Source of the DNA: Myxococcales bacterium
GTDB lineage: Bacteria; Myxococcota_A; Polyangia; Haliangiales; Haliangiaceae
Direction: 5' to 3'
Assembly (NCBI GenBank): GCA_016706545.1
Contig: JADJJK010000014.1
Coordinates: forward strand, 138,537-202,536
DNA length: 64,000 nucleotides
Both the position numbers and the translations under genes were made by a program. How positions within the stretch are numbered: the first letter of the stretch is position 1; every line of letters starts with the position of its first letter. Shown here in pieces: positions 9,721 to 17,567 of this stretch. Under the pieces are notes generated by a model. It was not told the DNA's origin and ran no database searches. It saw nothing but the letters and a program-made list of their open reading frames with translations.

Positions 9721-12700
9721 TTGCTCGACAGCCAGGAGGGGCGGCTCGCCAGCTCGCTGGCGGACGGCGACTACTTCGCGGCGCGTGGCGCCGCCGAGAC
9801 GGTCGCCACGCTGCAGCGGGGCCTCGCCTCCGCGCTCGAGCAAGCGCAGCGACAGGTGGGCCGCGCGCGTCCCGCCGAGACGGCCGCCGGCGAAGGGCCA
9901 GCGCTCGACGAGCTGACGGCGCGCGCCGCGGCGCAGCGCCCGCGCCTGAGCGCGCTGCTCGCGCAGGCGCCACCTCCGGAGCCGGGCCTGGGGATCGATC
10001 TGGTGGATCCAGCAGCGGACGCTGCCAGGCAAGCCGCGTGGCGCCAGGCGCGCGCGGACCACGGCCAGCGCGCCGCGGAGGCCCCGCCGTCCGGCCTTGC
10101 CCCGCCGGGCGAGCGCGCCGCGCGCGGCACCGGGGCGGACTTGCACGCCGCGCAGGTCGCCCCCAGCCACGACGGCTTCGAGGCCGCCGCGGACCGCCGC
10201 ATCGGCGCGCTGGTCGTGGCGGGCAAGCACCTGGCGGCGCTGGCGTACCTGCACTACCACATGCGGTCGGTGCGGCTCGCGCTGGGCGCGTTCCTGGCCT
10301 CGCACCTGCGCAGCACCGGGCAACCGCGGGTGCAGTTCCTCGACGGCCCCGGCCCCTTCGTCTCGGCGCTGCTGGCGCCGCTCGAGCCGGAAGACGCCTC
10401 CGCGTGCGTGACCACGCTGCGCCACTGGCTAGCGCCGCTGGAGCTCCACGCCATCGTCGATCGCAACCGCGCGATCCTCGAGGTGCCGCGGCCCGGCACC
10501 GGGAACGACGCGGCGGGGTACGAGTCGGGCCCGCGCGGCCCCGTCGAGTGGTCTCCTGCGGTGGCCACCGGGATCGGCGCGGCGCTGCTGGAGCGCCTGC
10601 TGGACTCCTTGCCACGCATGAGCCAGCGCTTGCTGGCCGCGGTTGCAGCGGTGGCAGCGGGGCCTGCCTCGCATGGCCAGCATGGCCAAGACGGAGCACC
10701 AAGCTCGCTGCGCGGCGTCACCACCCGGCACATGGTGCCGTCGTGCCCGCTCGACGCAGCGGTGGCGCGCGCGCTGGTGGGGCGCTCGGGCGCAGCGCAG
10801 CGCGCCGGCGGCCGGGGCGCGGACAGCGCCGCCACCGTCGAGGTGATCGGCGACGCGATCGGCGACGCGATCGGCGGCGCGATCGGCGGCGAGCCCAGCG
10901 CCGCCGCGCCGACGACGCGAGTGCGCCACCGGCGGGTCAAGCGCCTGCGCTGGCAAGGGGAGGTAGGCGGTCCCTGGAACGCGGTGGTCGCGCTCTCGCC
11001 AGCGGACGCGGGCCCTGAAGAGCTCGCCTACGCGCTGTGGGGCGAGTGGGCGCAAGCCTACCGGCTGACCCGCATCGGCGATGCGTACCTGGTGCCCGAG
11101 GCGCTCGCCGCGCAGTTTCCGGAAGCGGCGCGGCACCGCCCGCGCGCAGGCGCGCCCCGCGCTGACGGCGCGTCCACGCTGATGTTCGGCCCCACGGCGA
11201 GCGCCGCGGTGGAGGCCGAGGCCGCGCGCGCCCCCGCGCCCCAGGGGCCGCAGGCCAGCGCCGTCGAGCGCGCGCAGCACGCGCAGCATGCGCAGCATGC
11301 GCAGCATGCGCCCGCGGCGCCGCCCACCGCCGCGACGCTGCACGCGCAGTGGCAACGCATCGCGGAGCGGCTGCGCGGCCTGTCCCTGGTGCTGGCGCCG
11401 CTGGGCCTTGGCCATGAGCTGACGCCCGCGCTGATGTTCCACGCGCAGCGCTGCCTGGAGCTGAGCACGCTGGATCCGGCCGGCGCGACCTCGCGCGCCA
11501 CCGCGTTCGCCCATCAAGAGACGCTCCTTTCCGAGATCGCGGCCGAGCTGGCGGTGCTCGCCCCCGCCAGCGAGCGCCGTGGCCCCGGCGCCGCCGCGCC
11601 CGTCGGCGGGCCCGCGCTGGAGGCCGCGCGCGCGCTGGCCCGCGCCGCCGCTGGCGCGCATCTCCCCGAGACCGGCCGCCGGCTCTTGACCGAGGTGCGC
11701 GCCGCGCGCCGCACCTCGGTGCTCGACGGCCTGGAGAGCTTGCTCGGCCACACCGCCAGCCAGCTCGCGGCAGCGCATCAGCAGCGCGCGTACACCGACG
11801 GCGCCGCCGCCCGCAGCGCGCTCCTCCTGGGCCAGCCGCTGCAGGCGCGCCAGCTCGCGCTGCGCCAGGAGCTCGCCACGCTGCGCGGCGAGGCGGTGGC
11901 CACCGGCGCGCTGGATCCAGCCAGGCTCGACGCGCTGCACCGACGCATCGACCGGCTGCGCGTCGAGTCCGAGCTGGTGGCGCAGATCGGCGCCCTGGGC
12001 CAGGCCTTCGCCGTGCTCGACCAGCTCGAAGACAGCGGCTGGGTCCTGTTCTCCGAGGCGGTGACCGCGACGGTGCCCTCGAGCGTGGCCGACGCGCTCG
12101 CCGCTCCCCTGCCCGGCACCGAGGACCGGCGCCAGCACGGCCAGGACAGCCACGACCGCCACGACCGCCACGACCGCCACGACCGCCACGACCGCGGCGG
12201 TCGCATCGGCCGCCTGGAGGCCGCGCGCGTCGGCGCCGCCGAGCTCCGCGCGCAGCTCACCACCGCGCACTCGCGCTGGCTCAAGGCCGAGCGTCGGGCG
12301 CAGGCGCTGACCGCCGCCGCGCCCAGCGCCGCCACCCGCGCCGCGCTCGAGCAAGTGGAGGCCGAGCTCACCACCATCCGCGGCCGGCTCAGCGCGCTCG
12401 GCGGCGACCAGCGCGTGCGCGCGTTCCTGGAGCGCGCCGCCGCCACCGCGGACAGCGCGCAGACCCGCGCCCTGGTGGTGCAGCTCTGCACGCTCGTCGG
12501 CGTGACCGTGGCCTCCGGGGCCGCCGCCGCGCTCGCGGAGGGCGCCGCCGCCGGCGCTGGCGCGGGCGCGCTGGGCCGCCAGCTCGCGGCGCTCACCGCG
12601 GAGTCCGCCACCTTCAGCGTGCTGAGCGCGCGCCTGAACCAGTCGCCGCTGGCCCACGAGCTGGCGCAGAACTTCGCCGGCAACCTGGCCACCTTCGGCG

Positions 12701-13857
12701 CCATGCGCGGCGTCAAGCTGGCCACCTCGGCGCAGCTCGCCAGGCTGTCGGTGGCGGAGGGGACGCGCGGCGCCGCCCGCGGCGTGGTCTGGGCCCGCAA
12801 GGCCGGCGAGGTCACGGCCACCATGGCCGTCGCGGCCGGCGTGCAGTTCGCGCACGCCGAGGCGCAGAGCCTGGCAAGCCGCGGCCACGCGCTGAGCAGC
12901 GACGAGCGGGTGAGCCTGGGCGTGCAGGGCATGGCGATGATGATCGGCGGCGCCATCGTGCATCACGGCATGGCGCGGAGCCTGGTCCACGCGCGCGCCG
13001 CCGGCGCCGCCGCCATGGACGAGCGCGCGCGCAGCCGGCACCTGCGCGCGCTGGCGCTGCAGGTCGCCGAGCGCGGCGACCCAGGCCAGGCGCTCGCGCT
13101 GCTGCGCGGGACCCGCGAGCACCTGCAAGCAGAGCTCGCGGCGCTGCATGAGCTCGCCTCGTTGCCGGCCCAGGAGCTGGCCGCCCGCGGCACGAGCCCG
13201 CAGGAGGTGGCCGCGCTGGATCGCAACGCCCGCGTGCAGCAAGCGCGCCTGACCCAGCTCGAGGTCGGCAGCCTCGCCGCGCAGCTCGGGCTCGACACCG
13301 TGGTGCCCGGCCAGGTGTACGCCGGCACGCCAGCGCAGCTCACGCCAGTGCTCGCCAGCTATCGCGCCCGCGACTACGCGGTCACCTCCACCGCGGAGGT
13401 CATCGAGCTGACCCGCCCCGGCGAGACCACGCTGCGCCTGCTCGTGCGCGCCGAGCCCAAGGCCGCCGACGGCGGCGCCACGCGCGCGGCACCTGCCGGC
13501 GCGCAGGCCGCGGCGCCCAGGCCGGCTGCGGCCAAGAAGCCCCCGACAGCCAAGGAGTCTCAACCCGAGGCTCAACCCAACGCTCAACCCGAGGCGCAAC
13601 CCGACGCTCAACCCGCTCAAGGCTCAACCCGGCGCAACCCGACGCTCAACCCGACGCCAACGCAGCCGCCCGCACCACGCCGCGGACCGAGGCCCCTGAG
13701 GCCGGCGCCGCGCCAAGGGCGCTGGACGAGCGACGCACCGCGCCGATGGCCACGATCGATCCGCAGGAGCTGGAGCTCGCGCGCATCCGCAACGGTCAGC
13801 CAGGACAGATCCGCAACGAGCTGGAGCTCACCAACGGGGACGTCGTCACCTCCATGA
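9721..13857 (+). CDS. Giant Ala-rich toxin-like protein, N-terminal part (frame broken before its C-terminus)
   Basis: Readable from a TTG at 9721, but coding character begins earlier: this frame is open from 9463 with no good start, and an ATG ORF in another frame (9519-9680, starting MLQRTAQETAGP) ends at a GGGG run at 9671, so the true N-terminus may lie there, across a frameshift. About 1,300 residues are genuine. They include helical Ala/Leu/Arg-rich regions, HDR, AQH and IGDAIGGAIGG repeats, and a Gly/Ala-rich hydrophobic region (~12.47-12.98 kb) resembling membrane or pre-toxin regions of large myxobacterial polymorphic or contractile-injection-system toxins. The last ~80 codons after ~13620 are out of frame: the QPEA/QPDA repeat continues in the frame of the next entry. 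No enzymatic motif in this part. Toxin role is inference from architecture. Confidence 0.5.
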   Translation: MLDSQEGRLASSLADGDYFAARGAAETVATLQRGLASALEQAQRQVGRARPAETAAGEGPALDELTARAAAQRPRLSALLAQAPPPEPGLGIDLVDPAADAARQAAWRQARADHGQRAAEAPPSGLAPPGERAARGTGADLHAAQVAPSHDGFEAAADRRIGALVVAGKHLAALAYLHYHMRSVRLALGAFLASHLRSTGQPRVQFLDGPGPFVSALLAPLEPEDASACVTTLRHWLAPLELHAIVDRNRAILEVPRPGTGNDAAGYESGPRGPVEWSPAVATGIGAALLERLLDSLPRMSQRLLAAVAAVAAGPASHGQHGQDGAPSSLRGVTTRHMVPSCPLDAAVARALVGRSGAAQRAGGRGADSAATVEVIGDAIGDAIGGAIGGEPSAAAPTTRVRHRRVKRLRWQGEVGGPWNAVVALSPADAGPEELAYALWGEWAQAYRLTRIGDAYLVPEALAAQFPEAARHRPRAGAPRADGASTLMFGPTASAAVEAEAARAPAPQGPQASAVERAQHAQHAQHAQHAPAAPPTAATLHAQWQRIAERLRGLSLVLAPLGLGHELTPALMFHAQRCLELSTLDPAGATSRATAFAHQETLLSEIAAELAVLAPASERRGPGAAAPVGGPALEAARALARAAAGAHLPETGRRLLTEVRAARRTSVLDGLESLLGHTASQLAAAHQQRAYTDGAAARSALLLGQPLQARQLALRQELATLRGEAVATGALDPARLDALHRRIDRLRVESELVAQIGALGQAFAVLDQLEDSGWVLFSEAVTATVPSSVADALAAPLPGTEDRRQHGQDSHDRHDRHDRHDRHDRGGRIGRLEAARVGAAELRAQLTTAHSRWLKAERRAQALTAAAPSAATRAALEQVEAELTTIRGRLSALGGDQRVRAFLERAAATADSAQTRALVVQLCTLVGVTVASGAAAALAEGAAAGAGAGALGRQLAALTAESATFSVLSARLNQSPLAHELAQNFAGNLATFGAMRGVKLATSAQLARLSVAEGTRGAARGVVWARKAGEVTATMAVAAGVQFAHAEAQSLASRGHALSSDERVSLGVQGMAMMIGGAIVHHGMARSLVHARAAGAAAMDERARSRHLRALALQVAERGDPGQALALLRGTREHLQAELAALHELASLPAQELAARGTSPQEVAALDRNARVQQARLTQLEVGSLAAQLGLDTVVPGQVYAGTPAQLTPVLASYRARDYAVTSTAEVIELTRPGETTLRLLVRAEPKAADGGATRAAPAGAQAAAPRPAAAKKPPTAKESQPEAQPNAQPEAQPDAQPAQGSTRRNPTLNPTPTQPPAPRRGPRPLRPAPRQGRWTSDAPRRWPRSIRRSWSSRASATVSQDRSATSWSSPTGTSSPP
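13561..13658 (+). repeat. CAACCCGACGCT tandem repeat containing a reading-frame switch
   Basis: About eight imperfect copies of a 12-bp unit encode QPEA/QPNA/QPDA. Up to 13620 the repeat reads in the frame of the upstream part. From 13635 it reads QPDAQPDA only in the frame of the downstream part. The segment between the two in-phase CAACCC blocks (13621-13634) is 14 bp, where a whole-codon spacing would be 12 or 15, so one base is missing (or two extra). This joins the two entries into one ancestral gene. Confidence 0.75.
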
Positions 13858-15296
13858 ACTCGCAGCTCCGCGCCATCGGCCCGCGGCAGGTGCAAGACCT
13901 CCTCGACACCTTCCCGCCGTCACAGCGCGCGCACGCCCGGCTGGCGCTGGCGCGCTCCTCGGAGTTCGCGAACATGGAGGCGTGGAACGCGCTGATCTTG
14001 GCGATGCGCCCCTTGCTGGACGCCGGCGGCCGCCTGTACCTGCCCGGCAGCGGCTCGCTCGCCGACAACCTGGCCTACACCGCGCAGAAGGGCGCCTACG
14101 CCAGCCTGCCCGGGGGCGCCGCCCGACTGCCCACCACCGAGACGGTGACGCCCGGCGCGGTCGTCGTGCTCGATGCGGTGGTGCTGCACAAGCTCCAGCG
14201 CGATCCAGCGTTCGCGCAGACCCTGCGCGACTCCCGCTGCGTGCTCCTGGAGGCGCGCGGCATGACCTCTGGGATCAACTTGTTCAACAGCGCGTCGCCG
14301 GAGGTCATCGCCCGGCGCACCACGGCCATCATGGAGCGAGCGCGCGCCCTGGCGGCCGAGCGCAAGACCAGCTTCGAGGAGGGCGTGGACCTGGCGCTGG
14401 AGCAAGAGTCCCGCGCCGCCTTGCAGGCCCACGCCCCCGAGCTGGCGCAGCAGCTCCGGGTGGTGGACGCCGCCACCCACCCTGCGCTGTCCAACGCGGA
14501 CCTGGCCCGCCAGCTCAACGGCGACGCCGGCATGACAGCGCAGGAGCTGGAAGGCGTGCTGGAGCCGTTTCCACCGGAACATCGCGCTCTGGCTCGAGAA
14601 CTGCTCGCGCAACAAGCCGAAATCTACAGCCCGCGTCGTCTGGCCGCCGAGCTGGAGCAGCAGCACACGACCCTGATGGCACAAGCTCCTGGCATGGGAG
14701 TTCCTCCTGAACGTGTGTACTTCTACATCCCGCAGACGGGAAAGAGCTATGGCATGCTGGCCATGGCACACCGAGAGGCCACCGGCACACCAGTGGAGCG
14801 CTATATCAATGGCCCTGCAGAGCTCAAAGCAAGGAACCTCGACAAGGACAACCTGCTGATCGTCTTCGACGACGTCGCCGGCAGTGGACAAAGCCTTGAA
14901 GACTCAACCGAGGACGTTATGCGAACGAATTTCCACGGCAAGATAATCGTGTCGCCGATGGTCTCGACGAAACAAGCAAAAGAACTATTCACCAATCTCT
15001 CAAAGAGAAACACGGACATCCATTATCAACCAAACAAGATGTCAATGGCACTCAAAGAGTCAGTATTCCACCAAAGCCTTACACAACCAAATCAAGACAA
15101 AGTAAACGAACTCATCGGAGACAAAGGATATGCAAGCAATGCGCTATCTCTAACTCTCCCATACATGGCCCCGGACAACAATAGCTCTTTCTTTGGTTGG
15201 TTTCTCGCGCCGTTTTTCCTCGCCAACAAAAACCAACTCGCCTCAAAAGCGAAGCCATACAACTTCTCTTGGCTTGCACAGAGAAGCTCACCATGA
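13746..15296 (+). CDS. C-terminal part of the toxin-like protein with phosphoribosyltransferase-like domain
   Basis: A 516-codon ORF counted from the ATG at 13746, but the frame is open and in repeat register from ~13623 and the ATG has no Shine-Dalgarno, so this is best read as the C-terminus of the preceding gene. Residues ~20-240 form a unit containing LYLPGSGSLADNLAYTAQKG. The final part has LLIVFDDVAGSGQSL (Asp375-Asp376), which fits the PRPP-binding loop of type I phosphoribosyltransferases (hydrophobic strand, DD, then T/S-G-x-S/T), preceded by a strand pair around VYFYIPQTGKSYG. The catalytic target is unknown; it could be a nucleotide- or ribose-transferring effector. Base composition drops sharply after ~14.9 kb. 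It overlaps the next gene by ATGA, as effector/immunity pairs often do. Confidence 0.6.
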   Translation: MATIDPQELELARIRNGQPGQIRNELELTNGDVVTSMNSQLRAIGPRQVQDLLDTFPPSQRAHARLALARSSEFANMEAWNALILAMRPLLDAGGRLYLPGSGSLADNLAYTAQKGAYASLPGGAARLPTTETVTPGAVVVLDAVVLHKLQRDPAFAQTLRDSRCVLLEARGMTSGINLFNSASPEVIARRTTAIMERARALAAERKTSFEEGVDLALEQESRAALQAHAPELAQQLRVVDAATHPALSNADLARQLNGDAGMTAQELEGVLEPFPPEHRALARELLAQQAEIYSPRRLAAELEQQHTTLMAQAPGMGVPPERVYFYIPQTGKSYGMLAMAHREATGTPVERYINGPAELKARNLDKDNLLIVFDDVAGSGQSLEDSTEDVMRTNFHGKIIVSPMVSTKQAKELFTNLSKRNTDIHYQPNKMSMALKESVFHQSLTQPNQDKVNELIGDKGYASNALSLTLPYMAPDNNSSFFGWFLAPFFLANKNQLASKAKPYNFSWLAQRSSP

Positions 15297-16753
15297 TCTC
15301 GATAACACAACGACTTGAAAGCATCGCCGCCTCCGCCAAAAAGGACACTGCAAAATCCGAAAATAGCATTTCGGATTCAGCCTCCCTTTCAATATCCGAA
15401 ATTGACGGAATTCATCGCATTGACAACCTAAACTTCAGATACTTCGAATACGAGATAAAGATCGGGCTCAGCTTGTACGCATCCTCGACTGAGGAACCGC
15501 TCAATACTGTTAAGCCGTGGAGCCTCAGCATCGCGCCAGTGCTCGTCCGCACCTACGACGCGGGACACGATACGACGGTCCTCCTCTTGCGCTATCCCGC
15601 GTGCCCCGATGAGGAGCTTTTCCCCTTCGACTCCACCTCCATCGTCCCATCGCAGGAGGCTCAGGATCGATTCCGCCAGGATCTGCAGGTGCTCGCCGAG
15701 CATGGCCTGGTGCATCCCTTCGCCCGGGGCACCGCGCACTGGCTCATCAGCAGCAAGACCGGCACGCTCCTGCTCGATAGCTGGTACTGCTTGCGCCGCG
15801 GGGAGCCCGAGGAGGCCCAGGATCTGCTCCGCCGGGTCGACCGGCGGCTGGAGAAGCGCGCCGCCGAGGCCGCGCAGGCCCACGAATCCCCGTCCGCCAA
15901 CCCGACCGCGGCGCCCGACGCCCCCACGCTGCGCACCCGCCTGACTGGCTCGGCTGGCGCGCCGCCCGAGCTGCCGTCGGCCGGGTCCGCGCCGTCGTCG
16001 ACCTCGCCCGCGGACTTTGGCGCCCCACGCAATCGCCTGCTCGAGGTCTTTGGCCGCCCGCGCGTCTTTCTCCCGGTGATCCACCCCATCGGCTGGGAGC
16101 CCGCGCTCGCCGCGGTGCGCTGCGTGGCCGAGGCCGGCGTGCCCGGCGTGTTCCTCATCAACCAGGGCCTGTCCGCCGAGGACGTCCTGCGCCTGGTGAT
16201 GGCGGTGCGCGAGCGCCACCCCGCCCTGTGGGTGGGCGTCAACCTGCTCGGGTACTCGCCGGTGCAGGCGCTGGAGGCCGCGCTGGCCGCGTGCGACGGA
16301 CGGCTGGACGGACTGTGGACCGACAACGCCGGCATCAACGAGGCCGCGCCAGAGCAAGCTGCCGGGCGCCTGTTCGTGGCCGCGCGACAGCGCCTGCGCT
16401 GGACGGGCCTGTACTTCGGCGGCGTCGCCTTCAAGTATCAGCGCGAAGTGGCGGCGGCGGACCTCCCCGCCGCCGCGCGCGCCGCCGCGCCCTACCTGGA
16501 CGTCCTGTGTACCAGCGGTCCGGGCACCGGACACGCCGCGGACCCAGACAAGATCTCCACGCTGCACCGCGCCGCGGGCGAGCACCTGCCCATCGCGCTG
16601 GCATCTGGCGTCACCGTGGACAACATCGCGACCTACCTGCCGCACGCCAGCGCCTTCCTGGTGGGCACCGGCATCGAGCACAGCCTGGGCGTCCCAGATC
16701 CGGTCCGCGTGACCGCGCTGCAACACACCATCTCCAGCTACCGCCCTCGCTGA
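15293..16753 (+). CDS. Putative immunity/partner protein with C-terminal BtpA-like TIM barrel
   Basis: 486 residues from the ATG at 15293, overlapping the preceding stop by ATGA. Residues 1-195 form an unrecognised domain (LNFRYFEYEIKIGLSLYAS ... HWLISSKTGTLLLDSWYCL) whose first third lies in low-GC DNA. A Pro/Ser/Ala linker follows. From ~247 to the end the sequence resembles BtpA-family TIM barrels: VFLPVIHPIGWEPAL, GVFLINQG, WVGVNLLGYSPVQALEAA, WTDNAGI, GGVAFKYQ, DVLCTSGPGTG, and IALASGVTVDNIATYLPHAS then FLVGTGIE. The barrel's reaction is unknown. Placement directly after a PRTase-like effector suggests it neutralises or cooperates with it (inference). The domain pairing is not one I recognise. 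Confidence 0.6.
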   Translation: MISITQRLESIAASAKKDTAKSENSISDSASLSISEIDGIHRIDNLNFRYFEYEIKIGLSLYASSTEEPLNTVKPWSLSIAPVLVRTYDAGHDTTVLLLRYPACPDEELFPFDSTSIVPSQEAQDRFRQDLQVLAEHGLVHPFARGTAHWLISSKTGTLLLDSWYCLRRGEPEEAQDLLRRVDRRLEKRAAEAAQAHESPSANPTAAPDAPTLRTRLTGSAGAPPELPSAGSAPSSTSPADFGAPRNRLLEVFGRPRVFLPVIHPIGWEPALAAVRCVAEAGVPGVFLINQGLSAEDVLRLVMAVRERHPALWVGVNLLGYSPVQALEAALAACDGRLDGLWTDNAGINEAAPEQAAGRLFVAARQRLRWTGLYFGGVAFKYQREVAAADLPAAARAAAPYLDVLCTSGPGTGHAADPDKISTLHRAAGEHLPIALASGVTVDNIATYLPHASAFLVGTGIEHSLGVPDPVRVTALQHTISSYRPR

Positions 16754-17277
16754 CCGCGAGCCGCGCAAGCTTTGCATGGCCGGCCCCGCGCTTCAGGCAA
16801 GAGCAGCCCCCAAGGCCGCGGGTCACCTGACGCGGCGACGTATCACCCGTCGCTCGAGGGACGAGCGAGGGACGAAGACGGGACGAGCGAGGGACGAAGA
16901 CGGGACGAAGACGGGACGAGGGATGAACGAGAGAGAAACGAGGGGAGGCCCCCGAGGCACGAACCAGGCGATGGCCCCGAGCCGCTGCGTAACGTCGCGC
17001 ACAGCAATCGAGCGAAGAGGAGGCGCAACGCGCCGGTGGGCTGACCGCGCGCGGCTGCGGGTGACCTGACCGCACGCGAGACGGCCCAACGGTCTGACCG
17101 CGCACCGACCTCGCGCCGACCTCGCACCGACCGCACGCCGGCCTCGCGCCGACCTTGCGCCGAGAGGCGCTGCGCTGCGCTGCGCGGCCTGCTGAGGACA
17201 GCGGCTCCAGCGCGTTGCAAGCAGCCGTCAGTACACCTTCGGTGGCGCGGGCCGCGTCCTGTGGTCAGCTTGGGCAC
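16754..17277. other. Gene-free spacer with tandem repeats
   Basis: No convincing gene in 524 bp. It contains the GGGACGA tandem repeat at 16858-16927 and a second imperfect series of CCGACCTCGCGCC-like units at about 17095-17160. Nothing resembling a promoter, RNA gene or att site could be supported. Confidence 0.5.
16858..16927. repeat. Tandem 22-bp / 11-bp GGGACGA repeat
   Basis: Two perfect 22-bp copies (16858-16879 and 16880-16901), each composed of 11-bp half units GGGACGAGCGA and GGGACGAAGAC, followed by a further GGGACGAAGAC and degenerate GGGACGAG/GGATGAACGAG copies. Non-coding; looks like replication-slippage expansion. Confidence 0.8.
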
Positions 17278-17553
17278 ATGCGCTGGTCCCAAGCTCGTGC
17301 GGCCCACCCCAATCAGTGGCTCTTGATCGAAGCGCTGACCACGCGCGAGCGCGGCAGCCGCCGGATGGTGGAGCTGCTGGTCGTGGTCGACGCCTCCACG
17401 GACGGCGCGCGGGTCATGCAGCGATACGCCGAGCTCCGGCGGGAGCTGCCGGACCGCAAGCTGTGCTTTGCCCACACCAGCACGCCGGAGCTGATGCTGG
17501 AGGAGCGGCCGCGCCGCACCTCCTGGACCTGCAGCGAATCCAGCCCGGCTTGA
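17278..17553 (+). CDS. Small conserved hypothetical protein
   Basis: 91 residues from the ATG at 17278 (MRWSQARAAHPNQWLLIEAL); the open frame extends upstream but without protein-like sequence. It has the look of a widespread ~85-residue bacterial family: start MxW, then HPNQWxLIEAL, a middle strand VELLVVVDASTDGARVMQRY, then AELRRELPDRKLCFAHTS and a C-terminal LEERP. Function of the family is not known to me; members are often found next to small toxin-antitoxin or mobile genes. The extreme C-terminus (TSWTCSESSPA) departs from what I would expect and might be altered. Convergent with the MOSC gene, 14 bp apart. Confidence 0.6.
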   Translation: MRWSQARAAHPNQWLLIEALTTRERGSRRMVELLVVVDASTDGARVMQRYAELRRELPDRKLCFAHTSTPELMLEERPRRTSWTCSESSPA

Positions 17554-17567
17554 CCCACGGCTGCCGG

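Noticed and set aside
13600..13660. Programmed ribosomal frameshift site
   Set aside because: No slippery heptamer or following pseudoknot could be seen; repeat-length change explains the frame switch more simply.
16858..16927. CRISPR array
   Set aside because: Units are contiguous with no unique spacers; simple tandem repeats.
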